Notes: generated by a model not told the origin, from the sequence alone. A stretch of 8,993 nt of DNA from an uncultured Clostridia bacterium (GCA_946061315.1 CAMGRB010000041.1:1-8993), one strand, 5' to 3'; positions 1 through 8,432 are shown, counted from the stretch's first letter. Program-made: numbers and translations.

Positions 1-1324
1 CCCAACCGCATTTTTCGCACCATATCATAGGTACGGGCTCTCCCCAATATCTCTGGCGTGAGAATACCCAGTCACGAAGCTTGTAATTTACCTTTGAGTG
101 ACCTTTTTTGTTATCTTCAAGCCATTTGATGATGGCTTTTTTAGCGTCGGCAACCTCAAGCCCGTCAAGGAAGCCCGAATTGCAAAGCTTTCCCGTTGCA
201 ACGTCGGTAAATGCGGCTTCTTCAACGTTGCCGCCCGATACTACCTCTATTATCGGAAGATTAAATACCTTTGCAAACTCCCAGTCACGCTCGTCGTGCG
301 CGGGAACTGCCATTATTGCGCCCGTTCCGTAGGTTGCAAGGACGTAATCGGAAATAAATATAGGTATTTCCTTGTTGTTTACGGGGTTTATCGCCATAAT
401 TCCGTCAAGGCGCACGCCCGTTTTCTCTTTTGCAAGCTCCGTTCTTTCAAAATCGGACTTTCTCGACGCTTCCTCCTTATATTTGAGGACGTCGGCGTAA
501 TTCTGTATCTTATCCTTCCACTTTTCAATAAGCGGATGCTCCGGGGACATAACCATATAAGTAACGCCGAAGAGCGTATCGGGTCTTGTGGTATAAACGA
601 CAACGTCATCGTTTTCGGTAGTTCCGAAGGTAACCTCGGCGCCTTCGCTTCTGCCTATCCAGTTTATCTCCTGCGTCTTTATTCTTTCAAGGAAGTCAAG
701 GTCTTTTAAGTCGTCTATAAGCCTCTCGGCATATGCGGTTATTTTGAGCATCCACTCGCTCTTTACCTTGTGGATAACCTCGCTTCCGCACCTCTCGCAC
801 ACTCCGTTTACAACTTCCTCATTGGCAAGCACGCATTTGCACGAGGTACAGAAATTGACGCTCATTTCCTTTTTATAAGCAAGTCCCTTTTTGTACATCT
901 GCAAAAAGATCCACTGCGTCCACTTTACGTACTCGGGATCGGTCGTGTTTATTTCCCTCGACCAATCAAAACTGTATCCTATGGATTTAAGCTGCTCCTT
1001 GAAATGCGCTATGTTCTTCTCCGTTACAATTCTCGGATGAACGTGATTTTTGATGGCGTAGTTTTCGGTCGGCAAGCCGAAGGCGTCCCAACCCATCGGA
1101 AAAAGAACGTTGTAGCCCTGCATTCTCTTTTTGCGGGAAACTATATCCATTGCGGTATAGGGTCTTGGGTGTCCTATATGGAGCCCCTGTCCCGACGGAT
1201 ACGGGAACTCTATAAGAGTATAATATTTCGGCTTTGAGTGGTCTAATTCGACCTTAAATGCCTCTTTATCGTCCCACTCCTTCTGCCACTTTTTATCCGT
1301 GCTTTGAAAATCGTATTTTTTCAT
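1..1324 (-). CDS. leuS: Leucyl-tRNA synthetase, N-terminal 441 codons (runs off left edge)
   Basis: LeuRS is a cytoplasmic class I aminoacyl-tRNA synthetase that attaches leucine to tRNA-Leu using ATP. The frame opens at an ATG (1324-1322) beginning [17 protein letters not shown] and stays open to the window edge, so roughly the first half of a protein usually 800-880 residues long is present. Visible landmarks are the class I HIGH signature at residues 49-52, then GWDAFGLP. A zinc-knuckle type pair follows (C159, C162, C176, C179). The CP1 editing domain has TTRPDT at 245-250 and [10 protein letters not shown] with Asp344, both typical of active proofreading. RLRDW-type and SRQRYWGEP motifs come near the end, then a second CxxC (WCEKCGW) at the very edge. 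KMSKS would lie outside the window. A GGGGGA ribosome site (1333-1338) sits 8 bases before the start. It is the last visible gene of the operon, 15 bases after rsfS. Identification is secure. Confidence 0.97.
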   Translation of the reverse strand, partial: MKKYDFQSTDKKWQKEWDDKEAFKVELDHSKPKYYTLIEFPYPSGQGLHIGHPRPYTAMDIVSRKKRMQGYNVLFPMGWDAFGLPTENYAIKNHVHPRIVTEKNIAHFKEQLKSIGYSFDWSREINTTDPEYVKWTQWIFLQMYKKGLAYKKEMSVNFCTSCKCVLANEEVVNGVCERCGSEVIHKVKSEWMLKITAYAERLIDDLKDLDFLERIKTQEINWIGRSEGAEVTFGTTENDDVVVYTTRPDTLFGVTYMVMSPEHPLIEKWKDKIQNYADVLKYKEEASRKSDFERTELAKEKTGVRLDGIMAINPVNNKEIPIFISDYVLATYGTGAIMAVPAHDERDWEFAKVFNLPIIEVVSGGNVEEAAFTDVATGKLCNSGFLDGLEVADAKKAIIKWLEDNKKGHSKVNYKLRDWVFSRQRYWGEPVPMIWCEKCGW

Positions 1325-1332
1325 AACGTATA

Positions 1333-1338
1333 TCCCCC
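1333..1338 (-). promoter_or_regulatory. Ribosome binding site of leuS
   Basis: GGGGGA on the minus strand lies eight bases before the leuS ATG at 1324, in the 15-base gap after rsfS. It supports that start. The gap has no room for a T-box leader or other riboswitch, unlike many Firmicute leuS genes that have their own leader. Confidence 0.6.
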
Positions 1339-1339
1339 A

Positions 1340-1723
1340 TCAGCCTGTTATTTCATCAACGTTAATTTCTTCGGCGTCTGCCCAGAGCTTTTCGAGTTTA
1401 TAAAAATCTCTTGCTTCTCTTGAAAAAATGTGTATAATGACGTCCTTCAAGTCAAGCACGCGCCATTCGTTCGATGCTCCGCCTTCAAGCCTTATATAAG
1501 GCGCACCCGCCTCGCCGAGCTTATATTCAAGCTCATCGGCAAGGGATTTTATCTGCGTTGCGGAATTTCCCGTACAGATGACAAAATAGTCGGCAATTAC
1601 CGTTTTTTTGTCTATTTTAAGAAGCTTTATATCTCCCGCCTTCTTTGCATCAAGCACCTTTACCGCATATTCTGCAATTTCTTTGGGTGATGCGTCGGTC
1701 AAAATTTTTTCGTTTTTATCCAT
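1340..1723 (-). CDS. rsfS: Ribosomal silencing factor RsfS (Iojap family)
   Basis: This 127-residue protein has the length and motifs of RsfS. RsfS binds ribosomal protein L14 (uL14) on the 50S subunit, blocks joining to the 30S, and so lowers translation when nutrients are short. Family features seen are ADYFVICTGNSATQ at 44-57, then NEWRVLDLKDVIIHIFSRE starting near residue 85, and DFYKLEKLWADA at 106-117. The protein is soluble, with no signal peptide or membrane segment. The ATG at 1723-1721 is supported by an AAGGAG site (1729-1734) five bases upstream. The gene follows yqeK after a 15-base gap and precedes leuS by 15 bases, matching the conserved nadD-yqeK-rsfS order (yqeJ-yqeK-yqeL in Bacillus subtilis). 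I infer that it is cotranscribed with both neighbours. Confidence 0.96.
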   Translation of the reverse strand: MDKNEKILTDASPKEIAEYAVKVLDAKKAGDIKLLKIDKKTVIADYFVICTGNSATQIKSLADELEYKLGEAGAPYIRLEGGASNEWRVLDLKDVIIHIFSREARDFYKLEKLWADAEEINVDEITG

Positions 1724-1728
1724 ATATT

Positions 1729-1734
1729 CTCCTT
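1729..1734 (-). promoter_or_regulatory. Ribosome binding site of rsfS
   Basis: AAGGAG on the minus strand is five bases before the rsfS ATG at 1723, in the 15-base gap after the yqeK stop. It confirms the 127-codon reading of rsfS. Confidence 0.75.
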
Positions 1735-1738
1735 TTCA

Positions 1739-2368
1739 TCAAAAGCAGTTCTTCGTCGTAAGAAAATAATTGCGTGCTTCCACCGTGTCGGAATCAATGC
1801 GCCTGTCCTCTTTCACAAGGTCTTTCAGCGTATAATTAAAGGAAAGCACGAGAGTTTTTCTCAAAACCTCTTTTTTCTCCTCGGCAGTAGTTGCATTCTT
1901 TATATTATCATAAAAATAATTGCGCAAATTTACACAGTCCTCAAAAGTCCTGTTTATTTCTATGTAATCCGCAAGATAAATGATGGTATCAAACAGGCTC
2001 ATTCCCGCTTTGCCCGTCGTATGATTCATTATTGCGGAATATATTTCGTCGTCAACTATCTCTTTTCCGAAAAGTTGCCTTGCAAACTCGCAGCCCGTTC
2101 TTGCGTGCAACAGCTTCGGAGTAAGATTTTCAAGGTTTATCCCTATTCCGTACTCCTCGCAAAGTGCGAGCTGTCTGTCAACGTTAAAGCATTTCGTAAC
2201 GTCGTGCAGATATCCCGCAAGGCGAAGCTTTTCCGCCTCGGACGGAATAAAAATCATTCCGAGATTATAAGCCTCCTCGGCAACACCCTCGGTATGCGTA
2301 AATCTCTTTTCGTCCTGAAGGCTTTTCAGCGTTTCTTTCACAAAATTCATAGTAATATTATCAATCAT
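1739..2368 (-). CDS. yqeK: YqeK-family HD-domain hydrolase (probable symmetrical Ap4A hydrolase)
   Basis: The 209-residue product is an HD-superfamily metal-dependent phosphohydrolase. Members of the YqeK family hydrolyse diadenosine tetraphosphate symmetrically to two ADP. Expected metal-ligand positions are all visible: His25 in RFTHTEGV, the His55-Asp56 pair in YLHDVTK, His88 in LLHARTG, His116 in MNHTTG and Asp134 in YLADYIE. Length is close to the family norm of about 190-200, with a slightly long charged C-terminal tail. The ATG at 2368-2366 overlaps the end of nadD by 8 bases, and a weak GGTGA (2374-2378) lies five bases before it, so translation is probably coupled to nadD. An in-frame Met at residue 7 is a less likely start because the overlap arrangement favours the first ATG. 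The exact substrate is inferred from the family. Confidence 0.94.
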   Translation of the reverse strand: MIDNITMNFVKETLKSLQDEKRFTHTEGVAEEAYNLGMIFIPSEAEKLRLAGYLHDVTKCFNVDRQLALCEEYGIGINLENLTPKLLHARTGCEFARQLFGKEIVDDEIYSAIMNHTTGKAGMSLFDTIIYLADYIEINRTFEDCVNLRNYFYDNIKNATTAEEKKEVLRKTLVLSFNYTLKDLVKEDRRIDSDTVEARNYFLTTKNCF

Positions 2369-3005
2369 TCATATCACCGTTTCTATAAAGATTATTTTTC
2401 AAGATAAACTCTTTTACTTTTTCGGGAACGCACTCCTGCTCGTATGAACCGCGTTTTTTGCCCCCGTAATTTTCGCTTATCGCTTTTCTTATATCCGTTG
2501 AAGAAATCTCCGTGACGTCACAATCGAGCTTATAAATCTCGGCGCCGTATTTTCTTACGTATTCATCCGTCTTTTTTGCAATAAGCTCCGTATTTGCCGA
2601 ATCGTTTTCACGTCTAGCATAAACTATGACGGCGTTTTGGAATATATACTCCGGCTCGTGCCACGTATCAAGCGTGAGGAGCATATCCGTGCCACAGAGC
2701 AGATACGGCTTCGTTTTCATATTTTCGTTAAAAAAGGCAACGGTATCGGAAGTATAACTTTTCCCTTTTCTTTTTATCTCTATATCCGAAATTTCTACCT
2801 TTTTCGACACGTCGAGAAAAGCGAGCTTTGCCATCTCAAACCGCTCTTTCGGCGAAACCCCCGATTTTACCGTCTTATGCGGCGGAATATACGAGGGTAT
2901 GATATAGACCTTGTCAAGCGAAAATTGAGATATAAATTTTTCAAGAGCCCTTACGTGTCCCGTATGAGGCGGGTCAAAGGTGCCGCCGTATATACCTATC
3001 TTCAT
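2361..3005 (-). CDS. nadD: Nicotinate-nucleotide adenylyltransferase NadD
   Basis: NadD transfers AMP from ATP to nicotinic acid mononucleotide, giving deamido-NAD, the step before NAD synthetase in de novo and salvage NAD synthesis. The 214-residue product starts with the nucleotidyltransferase signature GGTFDPPHTGH at 7-17, followed by PPHK at 41-44, GTDMLLTLDTWHEP from 105 and ISSTDIRKAI at 167-176. These are the standard ATP- and NaMN-binding elements. Between SSTDIR and the VPEKV segment the linker is rather long and charged (about residues 177-192), a minor variation near the C-terminal helix. The start codon overlaps the yhbY stop in an ATGA (3002-3005). No good Shine-Dalgarno sequence is present, which suggests translational coupling. 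Cytoplasmic, no membrane segments. Confidence 0.97.
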   Translation of the reverse strand: MKIGIYGGTFDPPHTGHVRALEKFISQFSLDKVYIIPSYIPPHKTVKSGVSPKERFEMAKLAFLDVSKKVEISDIEIKRKGKSYTSDTVAFFNENMKTKPYLLCGTDMLLTLDTWHEPEYIFQNAVIVYARRENDSANTELIAKKTDEYVRKYGAEIYKLDCDVTEISSTDIRKAISENYGGKKRGSYEQECVPEKVKEFILKNNLYRNGDMND

Positions 3006-3304
3006 TTTATGCCCGTTATGTCGATCTTTCTGTTCTTCTCGTTTGAAGAAACTCTGAAAAGAACGATTTTTGTTCCTATCGTTTGTACGGTTTCGGCGCC
3101 GACAGATGAAGAAATTTGCTCTGCCGCCTCTTTTGCGCTGACGGGACAGGTGTCAAGCACTTTTATCTTTATGAGTTCCCGTGCCTCCAAAGCGTCCGAA
3201 AGACGCGCACATATCTCCTCCGTCACTCCGCCTTTTCCTATCTGGAAAATCGTATCAAGCCCGACGGCGAGGCTTTTTAAGTATGATCTTTGTTTACTTG
3301 TCAT
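3002..3304 (-). CDS. yhbY: CRM-domain RNA-binding protein (YhbY/YqeI family)
   Basis: This 100-residue protein is a single CRM domain, as in E. coli YhbY and B. subtilis YqeI, which associate with pre-50S ribosomal particles. The family opening MTSKQRSYLKSLA is followed by QIGKGGVTEE, with the conserved GKGG loop at 23-26. The segment ALEARELIKIKVLDTCP and a final strand GTKIVLFRVSS complete the fold. The ATG at 3304-3302 overlaps the end of rdgB by 11 bases (ATGACAAGTAA), with AAGGTG about seven bases upstream inside rdgB. It is directly upstream of nadD, the same order as yqeI-yqeJ in Bacillus. A role in ribosome assembly is inferred from the family. Confidence 0.95.
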   Translation of the reverse strand: MTSKQRSYLKSLAVGLDTIFQIGKGGVTEEICARLSDALEARELIKIKVLDTCPVSAKEAAEQISSSVGAETVQTIGTKIVLFRVSSNEKNRKIDITGIK

Positions 3305-3902
3305 TTTCTAACACCTTCGATAATTTTTTAAGGAAATGGCGCATAGCCACGCCTCTGTGGCTAACCTCGTTTTTCTTTTTCAAGTCAACCTCGGCAAACG
3401 TTGCGCCAAACGGCTCGTAATAGAACAGCGGATCGTAGCCGAAGCCGCCCGTGCCTTGCCTTTTGGTAAGAATCTTACCGTAGCACTCCCCTCTTACGAC
3501 GAAATCTTTTGAATGGTCGGGAAAAACGCAAGCCATAGCGCATACGTATCTTGCGTCACGAACGGTCTGACCCTCCATCTTTTTGAGCAAGAGATCGTTA
3601 TTGTCCTCATCGTCACCGCCCGAAAAACGCGCGGAATATATACCGGGTGCGCCGCCGAGAGCGTCAACGCAAAGCCCAGAGTCGTCGGCTATGCCTATAT
3701 ATCCGAGCTTTGCGGGAACAGACGCCTTTAATACGGCGTTTTCCTCAAAAGTGCGTCCGTTTTCCTCAATTTCTCCGTAATAACCGATATCGTCAAGAGA
3801 TAAGACCGTAACGTCCGTTTTTATAAAGTCCTTCAAAATGCTTTTAAGCTCGGCTATTTTCTTTTTATTCCTCGATGCAAGAACCAATTTTATCATAATC
3901 AC
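3294..3902 (-). CDS. rdgB: RdgB/HAM1-family dITP/XTP pyrophosphatase
   Basis: This house-cleaning enzyme hydrolyses dITP, ITP and XTP to the monophosphate and pyrophosphate, keeping deaminated purines out of DNA and RNA. Numbered from the longest start, the 202-residue product shows LASRNKKKI (substrate-binding SxNxxK type) at 8-16, FEENAVLKA at 52-60, the catalytic ADDSGL at 72-77, PGIYSARFSG at 86-95, GTGGFGYDPLF at 150-160 and SHRG at 181-184. All key family elements are intact. The start is uncertain. A GTG at 3902-3900 forms a GTGA overlap with the ftsY stop. An ATG two codons further in (3896-3894) would give MIKLVLASRN and 200 residues, which fits family N-termini better. Either way translation is tightly linked to ftsY. 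It bridges the smc-ftsY pair and the yhbY-nadD block. Confidence 0.95.
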   Translation of the reverse strand: MIMIKLVLASRNKKKIAELKSILKDFIKTDVTVLSLDDIGYYGEIEENGRTFEENAVLKASVPAKLGYIGIADDSGLCVDALGGAPGIYSARFSGGDDEDNNDLLLKKMEGQTVRDARYVCAMACVFPDHSKDFVVRGECYGKILTKRQGTGGFGYDPLFYYEPFGATFAEVDLKKKNEVSHRGVAMRHFLKKLSKVLENDK

Positions 3903-4804
3903 TCAAACAACGCATCAATAAATTCCTGTGCGTTGAATATCTCCATATCATCTATTTGCTCGCCTACACCTATGAATTTGACGGGAATGTCAAGTTCGTT
4001 CTTTATTGAAAAGACTATGCCGCCCTTTGCCGTACCGTCAAGCTTGGTAAGAATAAGACCGGTAATGTTTGCGGAGTTTTTGAACTCTTTTGCCTGATTT
4101 ACGGCATTCTGACCCGTTGTGGAATCAAGCACGAGAAGCGTTTCTCTGTTTGAATCGGGAAGCTCGCGGCTTATAACCCTGTCTATTTTGGCAAGCTCGT
4201 TCATAAGGTTCTTCTTATTATGCAGTCTGCCCGCGGTATCTATTATAAGAACGTCCGCATTTCTCTTTTTAGCCGCGTTTATTGCGTCAAAAACTACTGC
4301 GGCAGGGTCCGAGCCCTCGGTGTGCTTTATAAGATCCACCCCTGCGCGCTCGGTCCAGACCTGAAGCTGATCTATTGCGGCTGCCCTGAACGTGTCGGCG
4401 GCGGCAACAACAACTTTTTTATGCGCTTTTTTAAGAGAATAAGCGATTTTACCTATCGAGGTGGTTTTGCCGACTCCGTTTACGCCGATTATCAGTATTA
4501 CGGTTATTCCTTCCCCGTAATTTATGGTGCCGCCCTCGCCTATCATCTCAAGCATTATCTGTTTGAGGGCGCCTTTTACCTCGTCGGAATCCTTGAGCTT
4601 TTTCTCCTTTATTTCCTCGCGGAGCCTGTCAAGTATCATCTCCGTGGTGGCGGCTCCTACGTCGGCGCAGATAAGAATCTCCTCAAGCTCCTCCATCAAG
4701 TCCTCGTCTATTCTGCGCAGGCTTTTGAAAAGGTCTGCAAACGGCTTGAATAAAGCGTTTTTCGTCTTTGCGAGCCCTTTTTTCAGTTTTTCAAAAAATG
4801 ACAT
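3899..4804 (-). CDS. ftsY: Signal recognition particle receptor FtsY
   Basis: FtsY is the membrane-associated SRP receptor GTPase. It pairs with Ffh to deliver ribosomes making membrane proteins to the Sec translocon, and both GTPases fire on docking. The 301-residue product is a compact NG-domain form without the long acidic N-terminal domain of E. coli, as is usual in Gram-positives. A short basic, amphipathic start (MSFFEKLKKGLAKTKNALFK) suits lipid contact. The helical N domain follows (about 20-90). The G domain has GVNGVGKTT at 107-115, DTFRAAA at 137-143, DTAGR at 189-193, TKLDGTAKGG from 253, and a final GVGEQIDD. The start has an AGAGGG site (4812-4817) seven bases upstream, overlapping the smc stop codon region. 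It lies 12 bases after smc, a pairing common in Firmicutes. Confidence 0.98.
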   Translation of the reverse strand: MSFFEKLKKGLAKTKNALFKPFADLFKSLRRIDEDLMEELEEILICADVGAATTEMILDRLREEIKEKKLKDSDEVKGALKQIMLEMIGEGGTINYGEGITVILIIGVNGVGKTTSIGKIAYSLKKAHKKVVVAAADTFRAAAIDQLQVWTERAGVDLIKHTEGSDPAAVVFDAINAAKKRNADVLIIDTAGRLHNKKNLMNELAKIDRVISRELPDSNRETLLVLDSTTGQNAVNQAKEFKNSANITGLILTKLDGTAKGGIVFSIKNELDIPVKFIGVGEQIDDMEIFNAQEFIDALFE

Positions 4805-4811
4805 ATATAAA

Positions 4812-4817
4812 CCCTCT
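4812..4817 (-). promoter_or_regulatory. Ribosome binding site of ftsY
   Basis: The minus-strand AGAGGG is seven bases before the ftsY ATG and touches the last base of the smc stop codon. It supports the ATG at 4804 as the start and shows that the 12-base gap between the genes serves only as a ribosome site. Confidence 0.7.
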
Positions 4818-7800
4818 TATTTTGCGTTATTTTGCGAAAGAATTCTGTCCTTTCCGACGTCGTTTACGTCCATCGTAAGCACCTTGGAAATACCCTTTTG
4901 CGGCATCGTGACACCGTAAAGCTTGTCCGCTATCTCCATAGTTCCGCGACGGTGCGTGATAACTATAAACTGCGTCTGGCGGGAGTAACGCTTTACGTAC
5001 TGACCGAAACGCGCTACGTTTACGTCGTCAAGCGCCGCCTCTATCTCGTCGAAGATACAGAACGGAGTGGGATTTACTTTAAGTATAGCAAATAGGAGCG
5101 CTATGGCAACGAACGACTGCTCTCCTCCGGAAAGAAGCATAAGGCTCTTTATAACCTTGCCGGGAGGCGCCGCTTTTATCTCTATTCCGCAGTTAAGAAC
5201 GTCGTTTTCGTCGGTAAGCGAGAGCTCGGCGTGTCCTCCTCCGAACAGTTCCTTGAACACCTCGTTGAAGTTCTCGTTTATCGCATTGAACGCACCTACG
5301 AAGTCTTTCTTCATCTCGATTTCGAGGTCATCAATGATTTTAAGGAGATCTTCCTTTGATTTGTTCAGGTCGGAAATCTGTGCGTTCATATAATCGTAAC
5401 GCTCCTTGACTTCCTTGAACTCCTCGATGGCGTTCGGATTGACGGAGCCGAGGTTACGGAGCTTTTGCTTACATTCGTTGGCTACCGCCAATACGTCTTT
5501 CCTGTTTTTCTCGGTTACCTCGGGATATCCGAGTTCAACCGCCGTGGAATATGTAAGTCCGTAGTCCTCGTAAAGCTTTGATACCATCTTGTCAAAATCG
5601 GTATTCAACTGCTCGAGTTTTCCCTCGTTCATCGTATGCGAGCGAAGTATCGTTTCCTTTTTAGAGGATATTTCCTTGTTTTTCGCGCTTAATTCGTTGC
5701 GCTTTTTCTGATACTCGTCCTCAAGATTGGAAAGGCGCTGTCTTTCACTTTCAAGATTTTCGAGCCGTTTTTGCGCCTCGTTAAAGAGCCTTCTGTTTTC
5801 GGCGGTCTTTTCCGCGGACGTGGATACTTCAAGATTGAATTTTTCCATTTTCTCTTTTCTTGAAGCAATATCCGCCTCGATTTCCGAAAGCTTGTTGTTT
5901 GATTCAAGTAACGATGCAACCGCCGCCTCGATATCCTTTTTAATCTCGGCGATTCTTATAAGCTTTTCGTTTATTTTCTCGGTGCACTTTTCCGCTTCCT
6001 CGTCAAACTCGTATTTCTTGACGTCGAGATCCATTCTTTTCCCCGTAATGTTCTCGATTTCGGTGTCAAGCTCCTCCTTTTCTTTTCTGTAGTTTACAAG
6101 ATCCGATGCCTTTTGCGTTTCCTCGTTTGCGAGCTTTTCGGTATCGCTCCGTAGCCCCTCGATAAGTTCTTTGTTTATTCTTATCTGCGCGGCTACCGTT
6201 TCAAAATCGGTCTTTTCGGACCTGTAAAGCGTATCCGTAAGGTCGTATTGTTCCTTATCCGCATTTCTTTTCGAGGTAAGGGTGCGGAGCTCTTCGCCGA
6301 GGGCCTGACCTTCCGCTTTTATCTTTTCAATCCTCGAATTAGCCTCTTTTTCCTCATCCTCCATACGTTTTATGTCGGCAGACCTTGAAAGTACGGAGTT
6401 GTCGTGCCTCGAAGAGCCTCCCGTAAAGGAGCCTCCGACGTTTACCTGCTGACCGTCAACGGTGACTACTCTTACTCTGTAATTCTGCGCCTTTGCCATC
6501 TCGGTTGCGTTGTCGATGTTATCGAAAATAACCGTTCTTCCGAGCAAGGATGAGAATATCTTATCAAATTTGGAATCGAATTTTATAAGCTCGTTGGCGA
6601 CGCCCACATAACCCTTATATTTTTTGGCATTGTTCATCTCGGGCGTCGGGGTCTGTCCCGATACGGAGCTTATCGGATAGAACGTCGCACGGCCTGCCTT
6701 ACTCTCTTTGAGGTGGTTTATGCACGCCTTTGCCGTATTTTCATTATCTACGACTATGTGCTGAAGTCCCATTCCGAGTGCGGTTTCTATGGCGGTTATA
6801 TACTTTTCGGGAACGTTTATAAGCGTTGATACGGGTCCGTAGACCTTGCCTGCGCCTTGTATTGCGCCTTCCTTGTATGAGTTCATAACGAAGCCGACGC
6901 TCTTTGCAAAGCCCTCGAAAAGCTCCTCCATTGCGTTAAGAGCGTTTATTCTCTCACGCAGGGCGAGCGATTTCGATTTAAGGGTGTTCATCTCCTCGCG
7001 GAGCTGTTCGTATCTTTCGGTTTTTGCGTTTATCTTTTCTTCCGCGTCCGATATGGAGTTTTCAAGCGCGCTCAAAGACTCCTCGTATTTTGCAAGCGTT
7101 CTTGAAAGTCCATCGGATTTTTTGGTAAGTTCGTCAAGAGCGGAGCGATATTTTTCTATATCCTCGTTTATTTCCTCTTTTCTCTCGCTACCCGTCGATT
7201 TTGAGTTTTCAAGCACGGAAATTTTGAGCTTAAGCTCGTCGCGCCTTTCTTCAAGCTCCTTCTGCTTCTTGTAAAGCTCGTCAAGCTCCTTTTCGCAAGC
7301 ATCGCTCTGATTCTCTGCTTCTTTCAGTTGCTCTGCCAGTTTGCCGTGTTCGCCCTCGGCATCTTTCAGTTCCTCGTTTACTCTGTCGCAGTTTTCCTCT
7401 TTTGTCTTTATTTCCGTGAGGCAAAGCTCCTTTTTCGCCTCAAACTGCTCTATTTCCTCTATCTGCGCGCCAGAGGAGATCTTTGCGTGCTCTACGTTGT
7501 TCTCCATAACCTTTAAGTCGGAGTTAAGGTCGCTCAAAGTGGTATTGCACCCCTTTATCTCGGCGTAAACCCTTTCCTCCTCACGCTTGGTTTGTTGGAG
7601 TTTATCGTAAAGTGCGCTGTCCTGCGCCTCGAGTTGATCTATGGAGTCCTGCGCCATTTCAAGCTCGTGCCCGGACATTTTATAATCGTTGCCGATTTTC
7701 TCCATATCGCGCTTCATCTTTTGTGAATCGTATATCCAGAGAGAAACGTCGGCAACCTTCTTTTTGTCGTAGAGTTCGTAATATTTCTTTGCCTTTTCGG

Positions 7801-8431
7801 CTTCTTTTTCAAGAGGACCGACGCGGATTTCAAGCTCGTGGAATATGTCGTATGCACGGTCCATATTGTCCTGCGTCTGCTTTAACTTCTTTTCGGCTTC
7901 CTCTTTCTTATATCTGTATTTCGATATTCCTGCCGCTTCCTCGAATATGTTACGTCTGTCCTCGCTCTTTTTCGAGATGATCTCGGCTATTCTTCCCTGT
8001 CCTATGATCGAATATCCCTCGCGGCCGACACCGGTATTCATAAAAAGCTCATAAATATCACGGAGCCTCACGGGCTTGCGGTTTATAAGATATTCGCTCT
8101 CGCCCGCACGGTAATACCTTCTCGTTACCGTTATGGTATCGTAGGGGCTGTTTAATCTGCCCTCATCGGAGGAGTTGTCAAAGGTGACGGAAACCTCGGC
8201 GTAGGACATCGGCTTTCTTACCTCGGTACCGATAAAGATAACGTCCTCCATGCGCGAGCCTCTTATGTTCTTGGAGGACAATTCACCCAAAACCCATCTC
8301 ATAGCGTCCGTAATATTCGATTTTCCGCTTCCGTTAGGTCCGACAATTACGGTCACGCCATCGTCGAACAAAAGAGTTGTCTTATCGGGGAATGACTTAA
8401 ATCCCTGCAACTCCAAAGATTTCAGATACAT
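4817..8431 (-). CDS. smc: Chromosome segregation ATPase SMC
   Basis: SMC forms the condensin-like complex with ScpA and ScpB (not in this window) that compacts and aligns the replicated chromosome by ATP-driven DNA loop extrusion. The 1204-residue protein is full length (B. subtilis SMC is about 1186). The N-terminal half-head has the Walker A GPNGSGKSN at 31-39, an arginine-bearing IRGSR near 57-61 and the Q-loop GQGRIAEI around Gln145. A long coiled coil runs from about 165 to 510. The hinge domain spans roughly 515-675, including GAGKVYGPVS at 526 onward and the conserved glycine-rich GGSFTGGSS at 666-674. A returning coiled coil runs from about 680 to 1030. The C-terminal half-head carries LSGGEQ at 1100-1105, Walker B FCIFDE ending at Asp1128-Glu1129, the ALDD D-loop and His1160 in ITHRRGTME. 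All ATPase residues are intact. It starts one base after the preceding gene's stop. Confidence 0.99.
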   Translation of the reverse strand: MYLKSLELQGFKSFPDKTTLLFDDGVTVIVGPNGSGKSNITDAMRWVLGELSSKNIRGSRMEDVIFIGTEVRKPMSYAEVSVTFDNSSDEGRLNSPYDTITVTRRYYRAGESEYLINRKPVRLRDIYELFMNTGVGREGYSIIGQGRIAEIISKKSEDRRNIFEEAAGISKYRYKKEEAEKKLKQTQDNMDRAYDIFHELEIRVGPLEKEAEKAKKYYELYDKKKVADVSLWIYDSQKMKRDMEKIGNDYKMSGHELEMAQDSIDQLEAQDSALYDKLQQTKREEERVYAEIKGCNTTLSDLNSDLKVMENNVEHAKISSGAQIEEIEQFEAKKELCLTEIKTKEENCDRVNEELKDAEGEHGKLAEQLKEAENQSDACEKELDELYKKQKELEERRDELKLKISVLENSKSTGSERKEEINEDIEKYRSALDELTKKSDGLSRTLAKYEESLSALENSISDAEEKINAKTERYEQLREEMNTLKSKSLALRERINALNAMEELFEGFAKSVGFVMNSYKEGAIQGAGKVYGPVSTLINVPEKYITAIETALGMGLQHIVVDNENTAKACINHLKESKAGRATFYPISSVSGQTPTPEMNNAKKYKGYVGVANELIKFDSKFDKIFSSLLGRTVIFDNIDNATEMAKAQNYRVRVVTVDGQQVNVGGSFTGGSSRHDNSVLSRSADIKRMEDEEKEANSRIEKIKAEGQALGEELRTLTSKRNADKEQYDLTDTLYRSEKTDFETVAAQIRINKELIEGLRSDTEKLANEETQKASDLVNYRKEKEELDTEIENITGKRMDLDVKKYEFDEEAEKCTEKINEKLIRIAEIKKDIEAAVASLLESNNKLSEIEADIASRKEKMEKFNLEVSTSAEKTAENRRLFNEAQKRLENLESERQRLSNLEDEYQKKRNELSAKNKEISSKKETILRSHTMNEGKLEQLNTDFDKMVSKLYEDYGLTYSTAVELGYPEVTEKNRKDVLAVANECKQKLRNLGSVNPNAIEEFKEVKERYDYMNAQISDLNKSKEDLLKIIDDLEIEMKKDFVGAFNAINENFNEVFKELFGGGHAELSLTDENDVLNCGIEIKAAPPGKVIKSLMLLSGGEQSFVAIALLFAILKVNPTPFCIFDEIEAALDDVNVARFGQYVKRYSRQTQFIVITHRRGTMEIADKLYGVTMPQKGISKVLTMDVNDVGKDRILSQNNAK

Positions 8432-8432
8432 A

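Noticed and set aside
98..709. Long plus-strand open frame (203 codons) opposite leuS
   Set aside because: The minus strand here encodes conserved LeuRS motifs, including the TTRPDT editing site, and the plus-strand translation has no recognisable domain. It is a shadow of leuS.
2637..3311. Plus-strand open frame of 224 codons opposite nadD and yhbY
   Set aside because: It lies across two genes with clear motifs (GGTFDPPHTGH, GKGG) on the minus strand. Its product is low-complexity and aromatic-rich, without family signs.
4220..4753. Plus-strand open frame opposite ftsY
   Set aside because: It is antisense to the FtsY G domain, with no ribosome site or recognised domain.
5689..5919. Minus-strand out-of-frame open reading frame inside smc
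   Set aside because: It overlaps the coiled-coil coding region of smc in another frame and is rich in Lys/Arg from the codon pattern. No independent start signal was seen.
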